From Pseudomonas sp. PB101 (lineage in GTDB: Bacteria > Pseudomonadota > Gammaproteobacteria > Pseudomonadales > Pseudomonadaceae), in assembly GCF_009764265.1 (NCBI RefSeq), contig NZ_RWIR01000007.1, forward strand, positions 62,001 to 126,000: a DNA stretch of 64,000 nt, written 5' to 3'. A model generated the notes under the pieces. It saw nothing but the letters and a program-made list of their open reading frames with translations, did not search any database and was not told where the DNA came from. The position numbers and the translations under genes were made by a program. Shown piece by piece: positions 10,259-20,093 of the stretch (positions within the stretch are counted from its first letter, which is position 1; the number at the start of each line of letters is the position of its first letter).

Positions 10259-11377
10259 TCAGACCAGGATCAGGTTATCGCGGTGAACCAGTTCCGGTTC
10301 CGCCATGTAACCCAACAGACCGACAATCGCCTCGGACGACTGACCGATGATTTTTTGCGCTTCCAGCGCACTGTAGTTCGCCAGGCCACGGGCAATCTCA
10401 CGACCGTCCGGCGCCACGCAGACCACCATTTCGCCACGACGGAAGCTGCCCTGCACCAATTTGACCCCGACCGGCAGCAAGCTCTTGTTGCCCTGGGACA
10501 ACGCGGTCACCGCCCCCGCATCCAGCACCAGGGTGCCACGGGTTTGCAGATGACCGGCCAGCCACTGCTTGCGCGCCGCCAGCATGCCGCGCTCTGGCGA
10601 CAGCAAGGTGCCGATGCGCTCGCCAGCCTTGAGACGATCCAGCACGCGCTCGATCCGCCCACCGACGATGATGGTGTGAGCACCCGAACGGGCCGCCAGA
10701 CGCGCAGCGCGCAGCTTGGTCTGCATGCCACCACGCCCCAGCGCCCCGCCCGTACCGCCCGCCACCGCATCGAGCGCCGGATCATCGGCACGCGCTTCGT
10801 AGATCAGCCGGGCATCCGGATTGTTGCGCGGATCGGCGTCGAACATGCCATCGCGATCCGTCAGGATCACCAGCAAGTCCGCCTCGACCAGGTTGGCCAC
10901 CAGCGCCGCCAGGGTGTCGTTGTCACCAAAACGGATTTCGTCGGTGACCACGGTGTCGTTCTCGTTGATCACCGGGATGACCTTGAGCTCGACCAGCGCA
11001 CGCAAGGTGCTGCGGGCATTGAGGTAGCGCTTGCGGTCGGACAGGTCGTCATGGGTCAGGAGAATCTGAGCCGTATGCCGGCCATGCTCGGCAAAGCTCG
11101 ACTCCCAGGCCTGCACCAGCCCCATCTGACCGATTGCGGCGGCGGCCTGAAGCTCGTGCATCGCACTGGGTCGCGAGGTCCAGCCCAGACGGCTCATGCC
11201 GGCCGCCACCGCCCCGGAGGACACCAGCACCAGCTCGACGCCCGCCTCATGCAAGGCCACCATCTGCTCAACCCAGACACCCATTGCCGCGCGATCCAGG
11301 CCCTTGCCGTCCGCCGTCAGCAAAGCGCTGCCGATCTTCACGACCCAACGCTGCGCACCTGTCACCTTGCTCCGCAT
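10259..11377 (-). CDS. proB: Glutamate 5-kinase
   Basis: First enzyme of proline synthesis; it phosphorylates glutamate to gamma-glutamyl phosphate. The ATG at 11377 ([20 protein letters not shown]) gives 372 residues, the usual size; 13 further open codons upstream are not conserved. The N-terminal amino-acid kinase domain shows [40 protein letters not shown] and [17 protein letters not shown]-terminal PUA domain occupies about residues 280-365. It follows obgE on the same strand. Confidence 0.97.
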   Translation of the reverse strand: MRSKVTGAQRWVVKIGSALLTADGKGLDRAAMGVWVEQMVALHEAGVELVLVSSGAVAAGMSRLGWTSRPSAMHELQAAAAIGQMGLVQAWESSFAEHGRHTAQILLTHDDLSDRKRYLNARSTLRALVELKVIPVINENDTVVTDEIRFGDNDTLAALVANLVEADLLVILTDRDGMFDADPRNNPDARLIYEARADDPALDAVAGGTGGALGRGGMQTKLRAARLAARSGAHTIIVGGRIERVLDRLKAGERIGTLLSPERGMLAARKQWLAGHLQTRGTLVLDAGAVTALSQGNKSLLPVGVKLVQGSFRRGEMVVCVAPDGREIARGLANYSALEAQKIIGQSSEAIVGLLGYMAEPELVHRDNLILV

Positions 11378-11472
11378 CATCTTCAACCTTAGCTTGAGGG
11401 CAGCGCGACCTGGCACTGCCCGTGACGTTATTCGTGGTTATTCGTGACCAACAATCAATTTCCAGATACTAA

Positions 11473-11496
11473 AACGCCGCTCGATTGAGCGGCGCT
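11473..11496 (-). terminator. Possible terminator or attenuator hairpin between obgE and proB
   Basis: Read on the minus strand, GCCGCTC-AATC-GAGCGGC is followed by GTTTTAG, just after the obgE stop. The T run is short, so part of the transcript may read through into proB. Confidence 0.5.
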
Positions 11497-11514
11497 TAAG
11501 TTTATCGCAACGAA

Positions 11515-12777
<1,263 letters not shown>

Positions 12778-12888
12778 TCAAGACATAAGACTCTTGCAAA
12801 AATGAGCGCAGCGACCCCAAACCACGATACCTACATCGTACGCCGACAGCCCATACAAACAGCTTTGCAAGAGACTCACCCCACAAAC

Positions 12889-12919
12889 GAAAAAGCCCCG
12901 TCGCGAGACAGGGCTTTTC
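12889..12919 (-). terminator. Rho-independent terminator of rplU-rpmA
   Basis: On the minus strand, AAAAGCCCTGTC-TCGC-GACGGGGCTTTTT forms a strong hairpin with T run just after rpmA. It would set ribosomal protein expression apart from the obgE-proB genes. Confidence 0.85.
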
Positions 12920-12933
12920 CAGCGATCGCGCAA

Positions 12934-13191
12934 TTAAGCGGCGATTACGCTCACGTAACGACGACCGAAGGCGCCTTTTACTTCGAACTTGATCACGCCT
13001 TCGACTTTAGCGAAGAGGGTGTGATCTTTACCCATGCCAACGCCGTAGCCAGCGTGGAATTGGGTGCCGCGCTGACGCACGATGATGTTGCCTGCTTTGA
13101 TAGCCTGGCCGCCATACATCTTCACGCCAAGGCGTTTGGCTTCTGAGTCGCGACCGTTACGGGTACTACCACCAGCTTTTTTGTGTGCCAT
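12934..13191 (-). CDS. rpmA: 50S ribosomal protein L27
   Basis: An 85-residue large-subunit protein whose N-terminal tail reaches the peptidyl transferase centre. [20 protein letters not shown] at the start is the direct, unprocessed form (no Firmicute-type leader). GVKMYGGQ and [13 protein letters not shown] follow. It lies 35 bases after rplU and is followed by a strong terminator. Confidence 0.98.
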   Translation of the reverse strand: MAHKKAGGSTRNGRDSEAKRLGVKMYGGQAIKAGNIIVRQRGTQFHAGYGVGMGKDHTLFAKVEGVIKFEVKGAFGRRYVSVIAA

Positions 13192-13226
13192 GAGTTCAAT
13201 TCTCCTAGTGAGGAATTAGGCTGAAA

Positions 13227-13541
13227 TTAAGCCTGAATACCGGTGATTTTGATCTCGGTGTACCACTGGCGGTGGCCCATACGCTTCATGTGGTGCTTAC
13301 GACGACGGAACTTGATGATGCGGACTTTATCGTGACGACCTTGGGAGATCACTTCAGCCACAACGGTAGCGCCAGCAACAACTGGAGCGCCGATATTCAC
13401 GTCGTCACCGTTGGCAACCAACAGAACGCGATCAAAGGTAACGGATTCGCCGGTAGCGATTTCCAGTTTTTCGATCTTCAGGTATTCACCTGGAGCGACT
13501 TTGTACTGCTTGCCGCCAGTAACGATTACTGCATAAGACAT
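13227..13541 (-). CDS. rplU: 50S ribosomal protein L21
   Basis: A 104-residue 23S-rRNA-binding protein. It starts at 13541 with [15 protein letters not shown]. The C-terminal basic block [18 protein letters not shown] and the ending TEIKITGI are characteristic. The frame extends 72 codons upstream, but that stretch is not conserved and lies in the promoter region shared with ispB. First gene of the minus-strand operon running to creA. Confidence 0.98.
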   Translation of the reverse strand: MSYAVIVTGGKQYKVAPGEYLKIEKLEIATGESVTFDRVLLVANGDDVNIGAPVVAGATVVAEVISQGRHDKVRIIKFRRRKHHMKRMGHRQWYTEIKITGIQA

Positions 13542-13719
13542 GGTATTTCTCCGATAATCCTGCTCACCCAGCTCTTTATAAGAAGAGGTATTGGCTGGCA
13601 TGGCTGCATGGGGCTGGAGGCCCGTTTGCAATTGCGTAAGGCAGGTGCTGCCCAGGAAGTTCAGGGTGCGCGATTGTACGCAAGCCACGAGCGCCTTGCA
13701 AGGGGCCGTCCATCGCGCC

Positions 13720-13748
13720 TTGACAGGCCCGGACGTGGGTCCTAGCAT
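13720..13748 (+). promoter_or_regulatory. Probable sigma-70 promoter of ispB
   Basis: TTGACA (13720-13725), a 17-base spacer and TAGCAT (13743-13748) stand 33 bases before the ispB start, in the gap divergent from rplU. Confidence 0.65.
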
Positions 13749-13780
13749 GCCGCGCAACCCTTCTGGAGCGACTGTCGCTG

Positions 13781-14749
13781 ATGCAACCCCAAGCTTTCTA
13801 CCGCGCGGTGGCGGACGATTTTAGCGCCGTCGACGGCATCATCAAGAAGCAGCTGACTTCGCGCGTGCCGCTTGTCTCGAAAATCGGCGATTACATCACC
13901 TCGGCCGGCGGCAAACGCCTGCGTCCTTTATTGGTGCTGCTGTGCGGCAAGGCCCTGGGTCGCGAAGGCGATGACCTGCGCCTGCTGGCCGCGACCATCG
14001 AGTTTCTGCACACCGCCACCCTGCTGCATGACGACGTCGTCGACATGTCCGGCATGCGCCGTGGCCGCTCGACCGCCAACGCCATGTGGGGCAACGCCCC
14101 GAGTGTGCTGGTGGGCGACTTCCTGTACTCGCGTTCCTTCGAAATGATGGTCGAGCTGGGCTCCATGCCGGTGATGAAGATCCTTTCGCAAGCCACGCGC
14201 ATCATCGCCGAAGGCGAAGTGTTGCAGCTGTCGAAGGTGCGTGACGCCAGCACCACCGAAGAAACCTACATGGAAGTCATCCGCGGCAAGACCGCGATGC
14301 TCTTCGAAGCCTCGACCCACAGTGCCGCCGCCCTGTGCCAGGCCACGCCGGAACAGGCCGAAGCCCTGCGTACGTTCGGTGATCACCTGGGCGTGGCCTT
14401 CCAACTGGTCGACGACCTGCTCGACTACAAGGGCGACGCCGAAACCCTGGGCAAGAACGTCGGTGACGATCTCGCCGAAGGCAAGCCGACCCTGCCGCTG
14501 ATCTACACCATGCGCGAAGGCACGCCGGAACAGGCCGCCCTGGTGCGCAAGGCGATCCAGAAAGGCGGAATCGAAGACCTGGAAAGCATCCGCGAAGCCG
14601 TGGAAGCCTCGGGCTCGCTGGAGTACACCGCGCAACTGGCCCGCGATTACGTGGCCCGCGCGATCAAGTGCCTCGACGCGCTGCCTGCCAGCGAATACCG
14701 CGATGCACTGGTTGAACTGAGCGAGTTCGCGGTCGCGCGTACGCACTGA
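13781..14749 (+). CDS. ispB: Polyprenyl diphosphate synthase (octaprenyl/nonaprenyl, ubiquinone side chain)
   Basis: Condenses IPP onto allylic diphosphates to make the long ubiquinone side chain. The 322-residue all-alpha synthase has GGKRLRP for IPP binding near residue 45, the first aspartate-rich motif LLHDDVVD near 82-88, and the second [13 protein letters not shown] near 210. Small residues before the first motif fit a long-chain product; Pseudomonas usually makes ubiquinone-9, so nonaprenyl is likely. It is divergent from rplU, as in P. aeruginosa. Confidence 0.95.
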   Translation: MQPQAFYRAVADDFSAVDGIIKKQLTSRVPLVSKIGDYITSAGGKRLRPLLVLLCGKALGREGDDLRLLAATIEFLHTATLLHDDVVDMSGMRRGRSTANAMWGNAPSVLVGDFLYSRSFEMMVELGSMPVMKILSQATRIIAEGEVLQLSKVRDASTTEETYMEVIRGKTAMLFEASTHSAAALCQATPEQAEALRTFGDHLGVAFQLVDDLLDYKGDAETLGKNVGDDLAEGKPTLPLIYTMREGTPEQAALVRKAIQKGGIEDLESIREAVEASGSLEYTAQLARDYVARAIKCLDALPASEYRDALVELSEFAVARTH

Positions 14750-14760
14750 TCCGCTTTTCG

Positions 14761-14846
14761 CAGGAGCCGGCTTGCTGGCGATCGCATCACCGGAGTGTTC
14801 CTGACACACCGAGGCGCATGCATCGCCAGCAAGCCGGCTCCTACAG
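14761..14846. repeat. Paired REP-like inverted repeat (GGAGCCGGC type)
   Basis: CAGGAGCCGGCTTGCTGGCGAT and its inverted copy ending CGGCTCCTACAG lie directly after ispB, separated by about 40 bases. Confidence 0.8.
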
Positions 14847-14915
14847 TCCCACCTCCCTGCAATAAAACCCTATATAATGTGCGCTTTTTAGCGATCCTGA
14901 ATCCAAGGAGCCTTA

Positions 14916-15257
14916 GTGAGCACGTTGCCACCCTGCCCGAAATGCAATTCCGAATACACCTATGAAGACGGCGCCCAGCTGATCTGCCCCGAGTGCGCCC
15001 ACGAATGGTCCGCCAGCGGTGAAGCCGAAGCGACATCCGATGACGCAGTAAAAAAGGATTCGGTCGGCAATGTCCTGCAGGACGGCGACACCATCACAGT
15101 GATCAAGGACCTCAAGGTCAAGGGTACGTCTTTGGTGGTCAAGGTCGGCACCAAGGTCAAGAACATCCGCCTGTGCGATGGCGACCACGATATCGATTGC
15201 AAGATCGACGGCATTGGCCCGATGAAACTCAAGTCCGAGTTCGTCAGAAAAGTCTGA
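14916..15257 (+). CDS. yjdM: YjdM/PhnA family zinc-ribbon protein
   Basis: A 113-residue protein with an N-terminal zinc ribbon ([11 protein letters not shown] and CPECAHEW) and a conserved C-terminal PhnA domain ([30 protein letters not shown]). E. coli YjdM was called PhnA, but it is not part of the phosphonate lyase system and its role is unsettled. Translation starts at a GTG (14916), 6 bases after CAAGGAG. A TATAAT box at 14873-14878 is a possible -10. Confidence 0.9.
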   Translation: MSTLPPCPKCNSEYTYEDGAQLICPECAHEWSASGEAEATSDDAVKKDSVGNVLQDGDTITVIKDLKVKGTSLVVKVGTKVKNIRLCDGDHDIDCKIDGIGPMKLKSEFVRKV

Positions 15258-15269
15258 GCCTGCTGTTTT

Positions 15270-15294
15270 CCATCCCGCGCCCGGCGTGGGATGG
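15270..15294. other. Hairpin after yjdM without a T run
   Basis: CCATCCC...GGGATGG forms a 7-bp stem with a GC-rich inner region 13 bases after the yjdM stop. The following bases are CACCTC, so it is not a standard terminator. Confidence 0.35.
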
Positions 15295-15403
15295 CACCTC
15301 CCCTCCCCGCTTCCCCCAGTAAACCCTCGCAATAGCCAAACGCCAGCCCCTTTGACTTGACGCAATCTTTACCCGGAAAAAAGCGCAATCCGCCAATAGG
15401 CCC

Positions 15404-15435
15404 TTGCTATTTGATGAATAAGAATTATTCTCATC
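15404..15435 (+). promoter_or_regulatory. Fur box over a predicted promoter
   Basis: GATGAATAAGAATTATTCTC at 15413-15432, continuing ATC to 15435, is a near-palindrome matching Pseudomonas Fur sites (compare GAGAATAATTCTTATTC on the other strand). It overlaps TTGCTA (15404-15409) and TATTCT (15426-15431), a plausible -35/-10 pair with 16-base spacing. Fe-Fur binding there would block transcription, so the small gene at 15460 should be induced by iron starvation. Confidence 0.75.
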
Positions 15436-15459
15436 AAACCTTCAATGGAGATGAGAACC

Positions 15460-15717
15460 ATGACTTATTTGATCGATGCCTGGCTGGACCGCCCACACCC
15501 TTACCTCAGGATCCTGCATCGGGAAACCGGGGAAGTCTGTGCCGTGCTGGAAGAAGAAGCCTTGAGTGAATTGCAGGATCAGGGTGACCTGGACGTCAGC
15601 GGCCTGAGCTCCAGCGAACCGGTGGTGCTCAAGGAACTGGTGCGTAACCTGTTTCTGTTCTGCTATGCCCGGGCGTTGCGCCCGTCGCACGATCTGAACC
15701 ATAAGATCGAGATATGA
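15460..15717 (+). CDS. Small conserved protein, likely iron-starvation induced (PA4570-like)
   Basis: An 85-residue acidic protein with no signal peptide or membrane segment: MTYLIDAWLDRPHPYLRILH, then VCAVLEEEALSELQDQGDLD and a hydrophobic LVRNLFLFCYARAL near the end. I chose the ATG at 15460 because GGAG stands 9 bases before it; another ATG 15 bases upstream would overlap that site. Position next to ispB/yjdM matches PA4570 of P. aeruginosa, a hypothetical gene that responds to iron limitation. The function is unknown; the Fur box upstream is the main clue. Confidence 0.8.
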   Translation: MTYLIDAWLDRPHPYLRILHRETGEVCAVLEEEALSELQDQGDLDVSGLSSSEPVVLKELVRNLFLFCYARALRPSHDLNHKIEI

Positions 15718-15730
15718 AACACCATAAAAA

Positions 15731-15832
15731 CTGTAGGAGCGAGCTTGCTCGCGAAGAACTCAAACACACCGCGTTCATTCAGAATGGCCGCGTAATCGTT
15801 GACGCCCATCGCGAGCAGGCTCGCTCCTACAG
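15731..15832. repeat. Paired REP-like inverted repeat (GAGCGAGC type)
   Basis: CTGTAGGAGCGAGCTTGCTCGCGA and its inverted copy enclose about 55 bases, between convergent genes at 15460 and fklB. Confidence 0.8.
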
Positions 15833-15852
15833 ATACAGCTAATCAGCGGGTC

Positions 15853-16470
15853 TTACAGAACGTCGAGCAGCTCGACGTCGAACACCAGTACGCTGTGCGG
15901 CGGGATGCCGCCAACGCCTTGAGCGCCGTAAGCCAGTTCGCTCGGCACGTACAGGCGCCATTTGCTGCCGGCGTTCATCAGTTGCAGGGCTTCGGTCCAG
16001 CCGGCGATCACGCCGCCAACCGGGAACTCTGCAGGCTGGCCGCGCTCGTAGGAGCTGTCGAACACAGTGCCGTCGATCAGGGTGCCGTGGTAGTGGGTAC
16101 GCACGGTGTCTTCACGGGATGGCTTGGCGCCTTCGCCAGCGGTCAGCACTTCGAACTGCAGGCCGGAAGCCAGAGTGGTGATGCCTTCACGCTTGGCGTT
16201 TTCAGCCAGGAAAGCCAGGCCTTCGCCAGCGGCCGCTTCAGCCTTGGCTGCAGCTTCGGCCTGCATGATTTCGCGGATGACCTTGAAGCTGGCGGACATC
16301 TCTTCCTGACCCACACGGCTTGGTTTGCTGGCGAATGCGTCGGTCAGACCGGCCAGGATCGCGTCCAGGCTTACACCCGGTGGCGGGTTGTCGCGCAGTT
16401 GGTCGCCCAGCTGACGGCCAATGCCGTAGCTGACGCGGGTTTCGTCGGTGGACAGATTTACTTCGGACAT
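15853..16470 (-). CDS. fklB: FKBP-type peptidyl-prolyl cis-trans isomerase (FklB-like)
   Basis: A 205-residue proline isomerase. An N-terminal helical dimerisation domain (SYGIGRQLGDQL and a long helix rich in A, E and K) precedes the FKBP domain from about residue 100, with VRTHYHGTLIDGTVFDSSYERG, VIAGWTEALQLM and the C-terminal GIPPHSVLVFDVELLDV. No signal peptide is seen, so it should be cytoplasmic (FklB) rather than periplasmic (FkpA/Mip). The start at 16470 (MSEVNLST) is the conserved one. Confidence 0.92.
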   Translation of the reverse strand: MSEVNLSTDETRVSYGIGRQLGDQLRDNPPPGVSLDAILAGLTDAFASKPSRVGQEEMSASFKVIREIMQAEAAAKAEAAAGEGLAFLAENAKREGITTLASGLQFEVLTAGEGAKPSREDTVRTHYHGTLIDGTVFDSSYERGQPAEFPVGGVIAGWTEALQLMNAGSKWRLYVPSELAYGAQGVGGIPPHSVLVFDVELLDVL

Positions 16471-16591
16471 GACACTGCTCCGCTGTGCGGACGACTCGGG
16501 AACAAGCCGTGCGTACACAGCGCGCCCCGGAGCGCCCGGAACCAAAAGGGCCAGCAGACTAGCACAGATGTCATGCGATTGATGAAGGACG

Positions 16592-16882
16592 TCAGGCGAT
16601 CGGCACCTTCAGGTTTTCCTCCACGTCGGCAACCAGCCCGCACATTTCGTCATGCACGACCGTGTGCACGAGGTTGAAATGCAACTTGGGAAAGGAGCGC
16701 AGCACATCACGGGCATGCTCCACCGAACGCAGGTTCATCATGTGCCCGTGCGTATCGCTCAAGGGATACGCCGCGCCATGCATCCGTGCTTCCAGCAGGT
16801 AAATGCCCCCCTCCATGGAGATCAGGTTCAGCTCATCGACCTTCCCGGCGATGGCATAGGCATTCAACTCTTGCAGGTTCAT
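16592..16882 (-). CDS. Small conserved protein, probably DUF6482 family
   Basis: A 96-residue cytoplasmic protein: MNLQELNAYAIAGKVDELNLISMEGG style N-terminus, an HGHMMNLRSVEHAR histidine-rich centre and HTVVHDEMCG near the end. I recall similar proteins next to fklB in other pseudomonads, classed as DUF6482, with no known function. The family name is from memory and moderately sure. Confidence 0.7.
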   Translation of the reverse strand: MNLQELNAYAIAGKVDELNLISMEGGIYLLEARMHGAAYPLSDTHGHMMNLRSVEHARDVLRSFPKLHFNLVHTVVHDEMCGLVADVEENLKVPIA

Positions 16883-17001
16883 GAACGCACCTCACGCTAT
16901 GGCGAGCCAACACACTTACAGGGATAGGCTTCGGCGCTTCATAGCACAAGACACAAACGAAGCCGCCCGTCTGTTTTGCACACCACAATGAGAAGTTGAA
17001 A

Positions 17002-17490
17002 TCAGTGCTTGGTGACTTTATCCAGGTAGCCCATGGCAAATGCCGAGACCACGAAAGTCATGTGGATGATCACGTACCACTGCAGATGCTCAGGATCGAC
17101 GTTCTTGGCGTCCATGAAGATGCGCAACAGGTGAATGGACGAGATGGCCACGATCGATGCGGCCACCTTCATCTTCAGCGACGAAGAGTCCATGGTGCCC
17201 AGCCAGTTGAGCTTTTCCTTGGAGTCGTCGATATCCAGTTGCGAGACAAAGTTCTCGTAGCCGGAAATCATCACCATCACCAGCAAACCGCCCACCAGCG
17301 CCATGTCGATCAGCGACAGCAGCACCAGGATCAAGTCCGATTCGGCCATCGAAAACACGTTCGGGATGACGTGGAAGACTTCCTGGAAGAATTTCAGTGC
17401 CAGCGCCAACAGCCCGAGGGACAGACCGAAATAGATCGGCGCCAGCAGCCAGCGCGAGGCGTACATTGCATTTTCGATAAAGCGTTCCAT
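17002..17490 (-). CDS. YqhA/UPF0114 family inner-membrane protein
   Basis: A 162-residue membrane protein with about four hydrophobic segments (for example [20 protein letters not shown] and [20 protein letters not shown]). The sequence [11 protein letters not shown] and the ending [17 protein letters not shown] are typical of UPF0114/YqhA. No biochemical role is established. It stands alone between the gene at 16592 and the divergent lipoprotein gene at 17662. Confidence 0.9.
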   Translation of the reverse strand: MERFIENAMYASRWLLAPIYFGLSLGLLALALKFFQEVFHVIPNVFSMAESDLILVLLSLIDMALVGGLLVMVMISGYENFVSQLDIDDSKEKLNWLGTMDSSSLKMKVAASIVAISSIHLLRIFMDAKNVDPEHLQWYVIIHMTFVVSAFAMGYLDKVTKH

Positions 17491-17661
17491 TGAATCTCAC
17501 ATGTTGGGCTGTAAACGGTCGCGAGTATACCAGCCCGCCGTCCGTACCCAGAAGCAGTCAGAAATCGTCGAAAAATCCGTCACCTGCGCCTGTGTGCCAA
17601 GGTTTTTCTGCTAGTGTCCAAATCATTGAACGCTCAGTGATATCGGACAGGAAGACTGGAA

Positions 17662-19491
17662 ATGGATGTGCGATTGCCTTTGACGAGTGCCGGAGTTTGC
17701 CTGGCGCTACTGCTAAGCGGCTGCTCACCCAGCGATGAAAAACGCCAGGTCAGCCTCGCAGAGAAAACCGCGCAGTTCGAAAAGTCGCTGGATGCCATCC
17801 AGGATCCGCGGCTCAAGGATGCCGTGTCGGAGCTGGGCGGCTCGCTGTTGCTGCTCGAACGCGCGCAACTCAAGCTCGACAGCAAACCGCTGGAAACCGA
17901 ATACGGCGAAGACGCCCTCGCCATGCTCAAGCACTACCCGACCCCACAGGCCCTGGTCGACACCTACATCAACGGGTTGTTCGTGCTGCAAAAGGACTCC
18001 AGCTCCGACTACCTGACCGACCTGCAACCGGTATTTCCCTTCACGTTCAGCGCTCCCGCCACGTTTTTGTTTCCCCATGGCCTGGAATGGCAGTCGGTCA
18101 CCCTGAGCAATAAGCGAGTGATCCCCTTCCAGCCGGAATGGTCGGAAACCGACCCCGGCATTCAACTCAGCCCATCGAGCTCCAACCTGACCAACCCCGA
18201 TGACCTGACCATCGCCTACCCCTTCATCGATGGCCTCGACATCGACAAGAAAAAACAGCCGCAGCCCGTGAGCCTGCAGGGTAAGGTCGAAGTCATAGCG
18301 CCCCGCCGGCTCTACAGTTTCGACCTGACGAAAAAGGACATCGGCCAGACCCGCAGCAATGACAACCTGAGCGTTACCCTGCTCACGCTGACGAACAACT
18401 ACGCGGAAATCGAATACAACAACAGCGCGCCGCTGGCGCCTGAGGTCAGTGAAACACCGCTGAATCCGCTGATCGTCCAGGCCAGGGACACGACCGGGCA
18501 ATACATCTCGCGCGCAGGCTCGATCAACGAAGCCGCGGCGCAAATTGCCTTCTATCGGCAGCAGTTGGCCAAGATGCAGCAACAAAAGAGTTGGAGCGAG
18601 GCACTGGAAAAACAACTCGACGAAGAACAACGCACTTTTGAGAAACAGCAGACTCGACACTATTCGAAGGTGTACTTCAACGGGACCATCGAAACCCTCG
18701 AAGTCAACATCCTGGATTTTTCGGCTGCCAGCGTTACCCGCAAGGACCTCGACCTGCCCGTCCGGCGCTTCGATGCCGACACCACGGACAAGGCCATTGA
18801 GCCCTTGAACCTGCCCGTGGTGGTCTATGACGATCAGGCGGCGACCTGGTTGAAAGGGGCAACGTTGAGCGAGGATCAACTGAAAAAGAACGTCAGCATC
18901 AGTCAGTCGGTCGATGACCCCAGCGCTGCGCGAATCGAGTTTACTCATTTGCGCAGTTTCAACGATGAACTGCTGGGCACATCGTTCAACCCTGGTGATA
19001 GCCCGGTGAGTTTCTTTACCGAAGACGCGGGTGGCAAACGCGACGAGCCGATCGAGCTGCCGCCCGAGGCGTACCAGATCGATCCCCTGCGCGGCACCAT
19101 CACTTATGATCTGAACCTGTTTCCAGAAACGCCGGCCTACGCGGTAGGTTCGATGCCGCTGTTCCTGGCCACAGTCGAGCAAAAAACCATCGAAGGCCGT
19201 CAATTGCCCAAGGGGCTTGAGCTCAAAGGCAATGCACTGGTGGTGGACCTGAAGGCATTTCCTGCCCAGGACTGGCGTTTTTTCGCCAAGGACGACAGCG
19301 GCAATTACCTGAAGGAAATTCTATCGGTCAGCCATGACGCGAGCGCACAGGGCCCGGCGCAGTTTGCCGTGCATTACTTCTACGGGCAGCCAACGCGCCT
19401 GGAAACCTATCAGCGCACTGACCTCGCCACCGTGCAATATGGTTACGAGGTCAAACTCGACAAGGCCGACATGACGCGCCTTGATCAATAG
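17662..19491 (+). CDS. Large predicted lipoprotein of unknown function (609 residues)
   Basis: The N-terminus MDVRLPLTSAGVCLALLLSG followed by CSPS is a lipoprotein signal, with the lipidated cysteine near residue 21; Ser at +2 favours the outer membrane. The rest is hydrophilic with no further membrane segment. A heptad-like region near residues 292-335 (QIAFYRQQLAKMQQQKSW, then EKQLDEEQRTFEKQQ) may be a coiled coil. The C-terminal part is beta-rich. I recognise no family. It is a single gene flanked by divergent yqhA-like and convergent small genes, without partners that suggest a job. Confidence 0.85.
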   Translation: MDVRLPLTSAGVCLALLLSGCSPSDEKRQVSLAEKTAQFEKSLDAIQDPRLKDAVSELGGSLLLLERAQLKLDSKPLETEYGEDALAMLKHYPTPQALVDTYINGLFVLQKDSSSDYLTDLQPVFPFTFSAPATFLFPHGLEWQSVTLSNKRVIPFQPEWSETDPGIQLSPSSSNLTNPDDLTIAYPFIDGLDIDKKKQPQPVSLQGKVEVIAPRRLYSFDLTKKDIGQTRSNDNLSVTLLTLTNNYAEIEYNNSAPLAPEVSETPLNPLIVQARDTTGQYISRAGSINEAAAQIAFYRQQLAKMQQQKSWSEALEKQLDEEQRTFEKQQTRHYSKVYFNGTIETLEVNILDFSAASVTRKDLDLPVRRFDADTTDKAIEPLNLPVVVYDDQAATWLKGATLSEDQLKKNVSISQSVDDPSAARIEFTHLRSFNDELLGTSFNPGDSPVSFFTEDAGGKRDEPIELPPEAYQIDPLRGTITYDLNLFPETPAYAVGSMPLFLATVEQKTIEGRQLPKGLELKGNALVVDLKAFPAQDWRFFAKDDSGNYLKEILSVSHDASAQGPAQFAVHYFYGQPTRLETYQRTDLATVQYGYEVKLDKADMTRLDQ

Positions 19492-19497
19492 TGCGAC

Positions 19498-19839
19498 TCA
19501 ATGCTCGGGGTGAAACTCGAAGCCACCCACGTTACGGCAGCGACCACCGTTGATTTCCCGCAACTGGGCTTGCAGGTGCAGGCACCAGATCTGCGGATCG
19601 TCGGCCAACTCGTAGCCGTGCAGGGTCAGGCTTTCAACGATGGTGTCGAGGATTGATTCAGCAGCGAACGGACCGTGAAACGGGCCTTGGGCCTTGATGG
19701 CCGAAGGTTGTTCACCGGCCATTCCGGCGGCGAACAGCAGAGTCCACATGCCGGTGTCTCCCGCCAGCGGACGGATGGCACATTCGATACGGGTCACAAG
19801 GCCCAGGCATTGACGGGTGAGGCAGAGGTTGCGCGACAT
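19498..19839 (-). CDS. Conserved hypothetical protein (113 residues)
   Basis: A small protein with four cysteines (NLCLTRQCLGLV, TRIECAIRPLAG, WCLHLQAQ) and GGRCRNVGGFEFHPEH at the end. No signal peptide. It ends 7 bases after the convergent lipoprotein gene at 17662. Unrecognised family. The codon pattern is normal for the region, and its place before a Lon-like protease matches P. aeruginosa gene order around PA4575/PA4576 as I recall it. Confidence 0.65.
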   Translation of the reverse strand: MSRNLCLTRQCLGLVTRIECAIRPLAGDTGMWTLLFAAGMAGEQPSAIKAQGPFHGPFAAESILDTIVESLTLHGYELADDPQIWCLHLQAQLREINGGRCRNVGGFEFHPEH

Positions 19840-20039
19840 GGCGGCGACCCTCGGTAGATCCGGTATTCAGCCCCCATGTGAAGGCTGTTTCGATCCTGTG
19901 ATTACTGTCGATATCCCTGAGCTGAGAATAGAAGAAAAGTCTGGCCTGTAAGCCGAGTGAGACCGAAAGGCGCCGAATGGTCATAGTGTGAATATTGACG
20001 TCATTTCGACGACGCTTTTCGACGTTCGCTACAAAAAAA

Positions 20040-20063
20040 TGTGGGAGCGAATTCGCTCCCACA
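20040..20063. repeat. Perfect 24-bp palindrome, lone REP unit
   Basis: TGTGGGAGCGAA joined directly to its reverse complement (TTCGCTCCCACA), with no loop sequence and an EcoRI site at the centre. It is a single collapsed form of the GAGCGAGC repeat, located 30 bases after the Lon-like gene, where it could stop or stabilise that transcript. Confidence 0.75.
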
Positions 20064-20093
20064 AGGATTGCACGGTTTCAAATCAACGATGTG

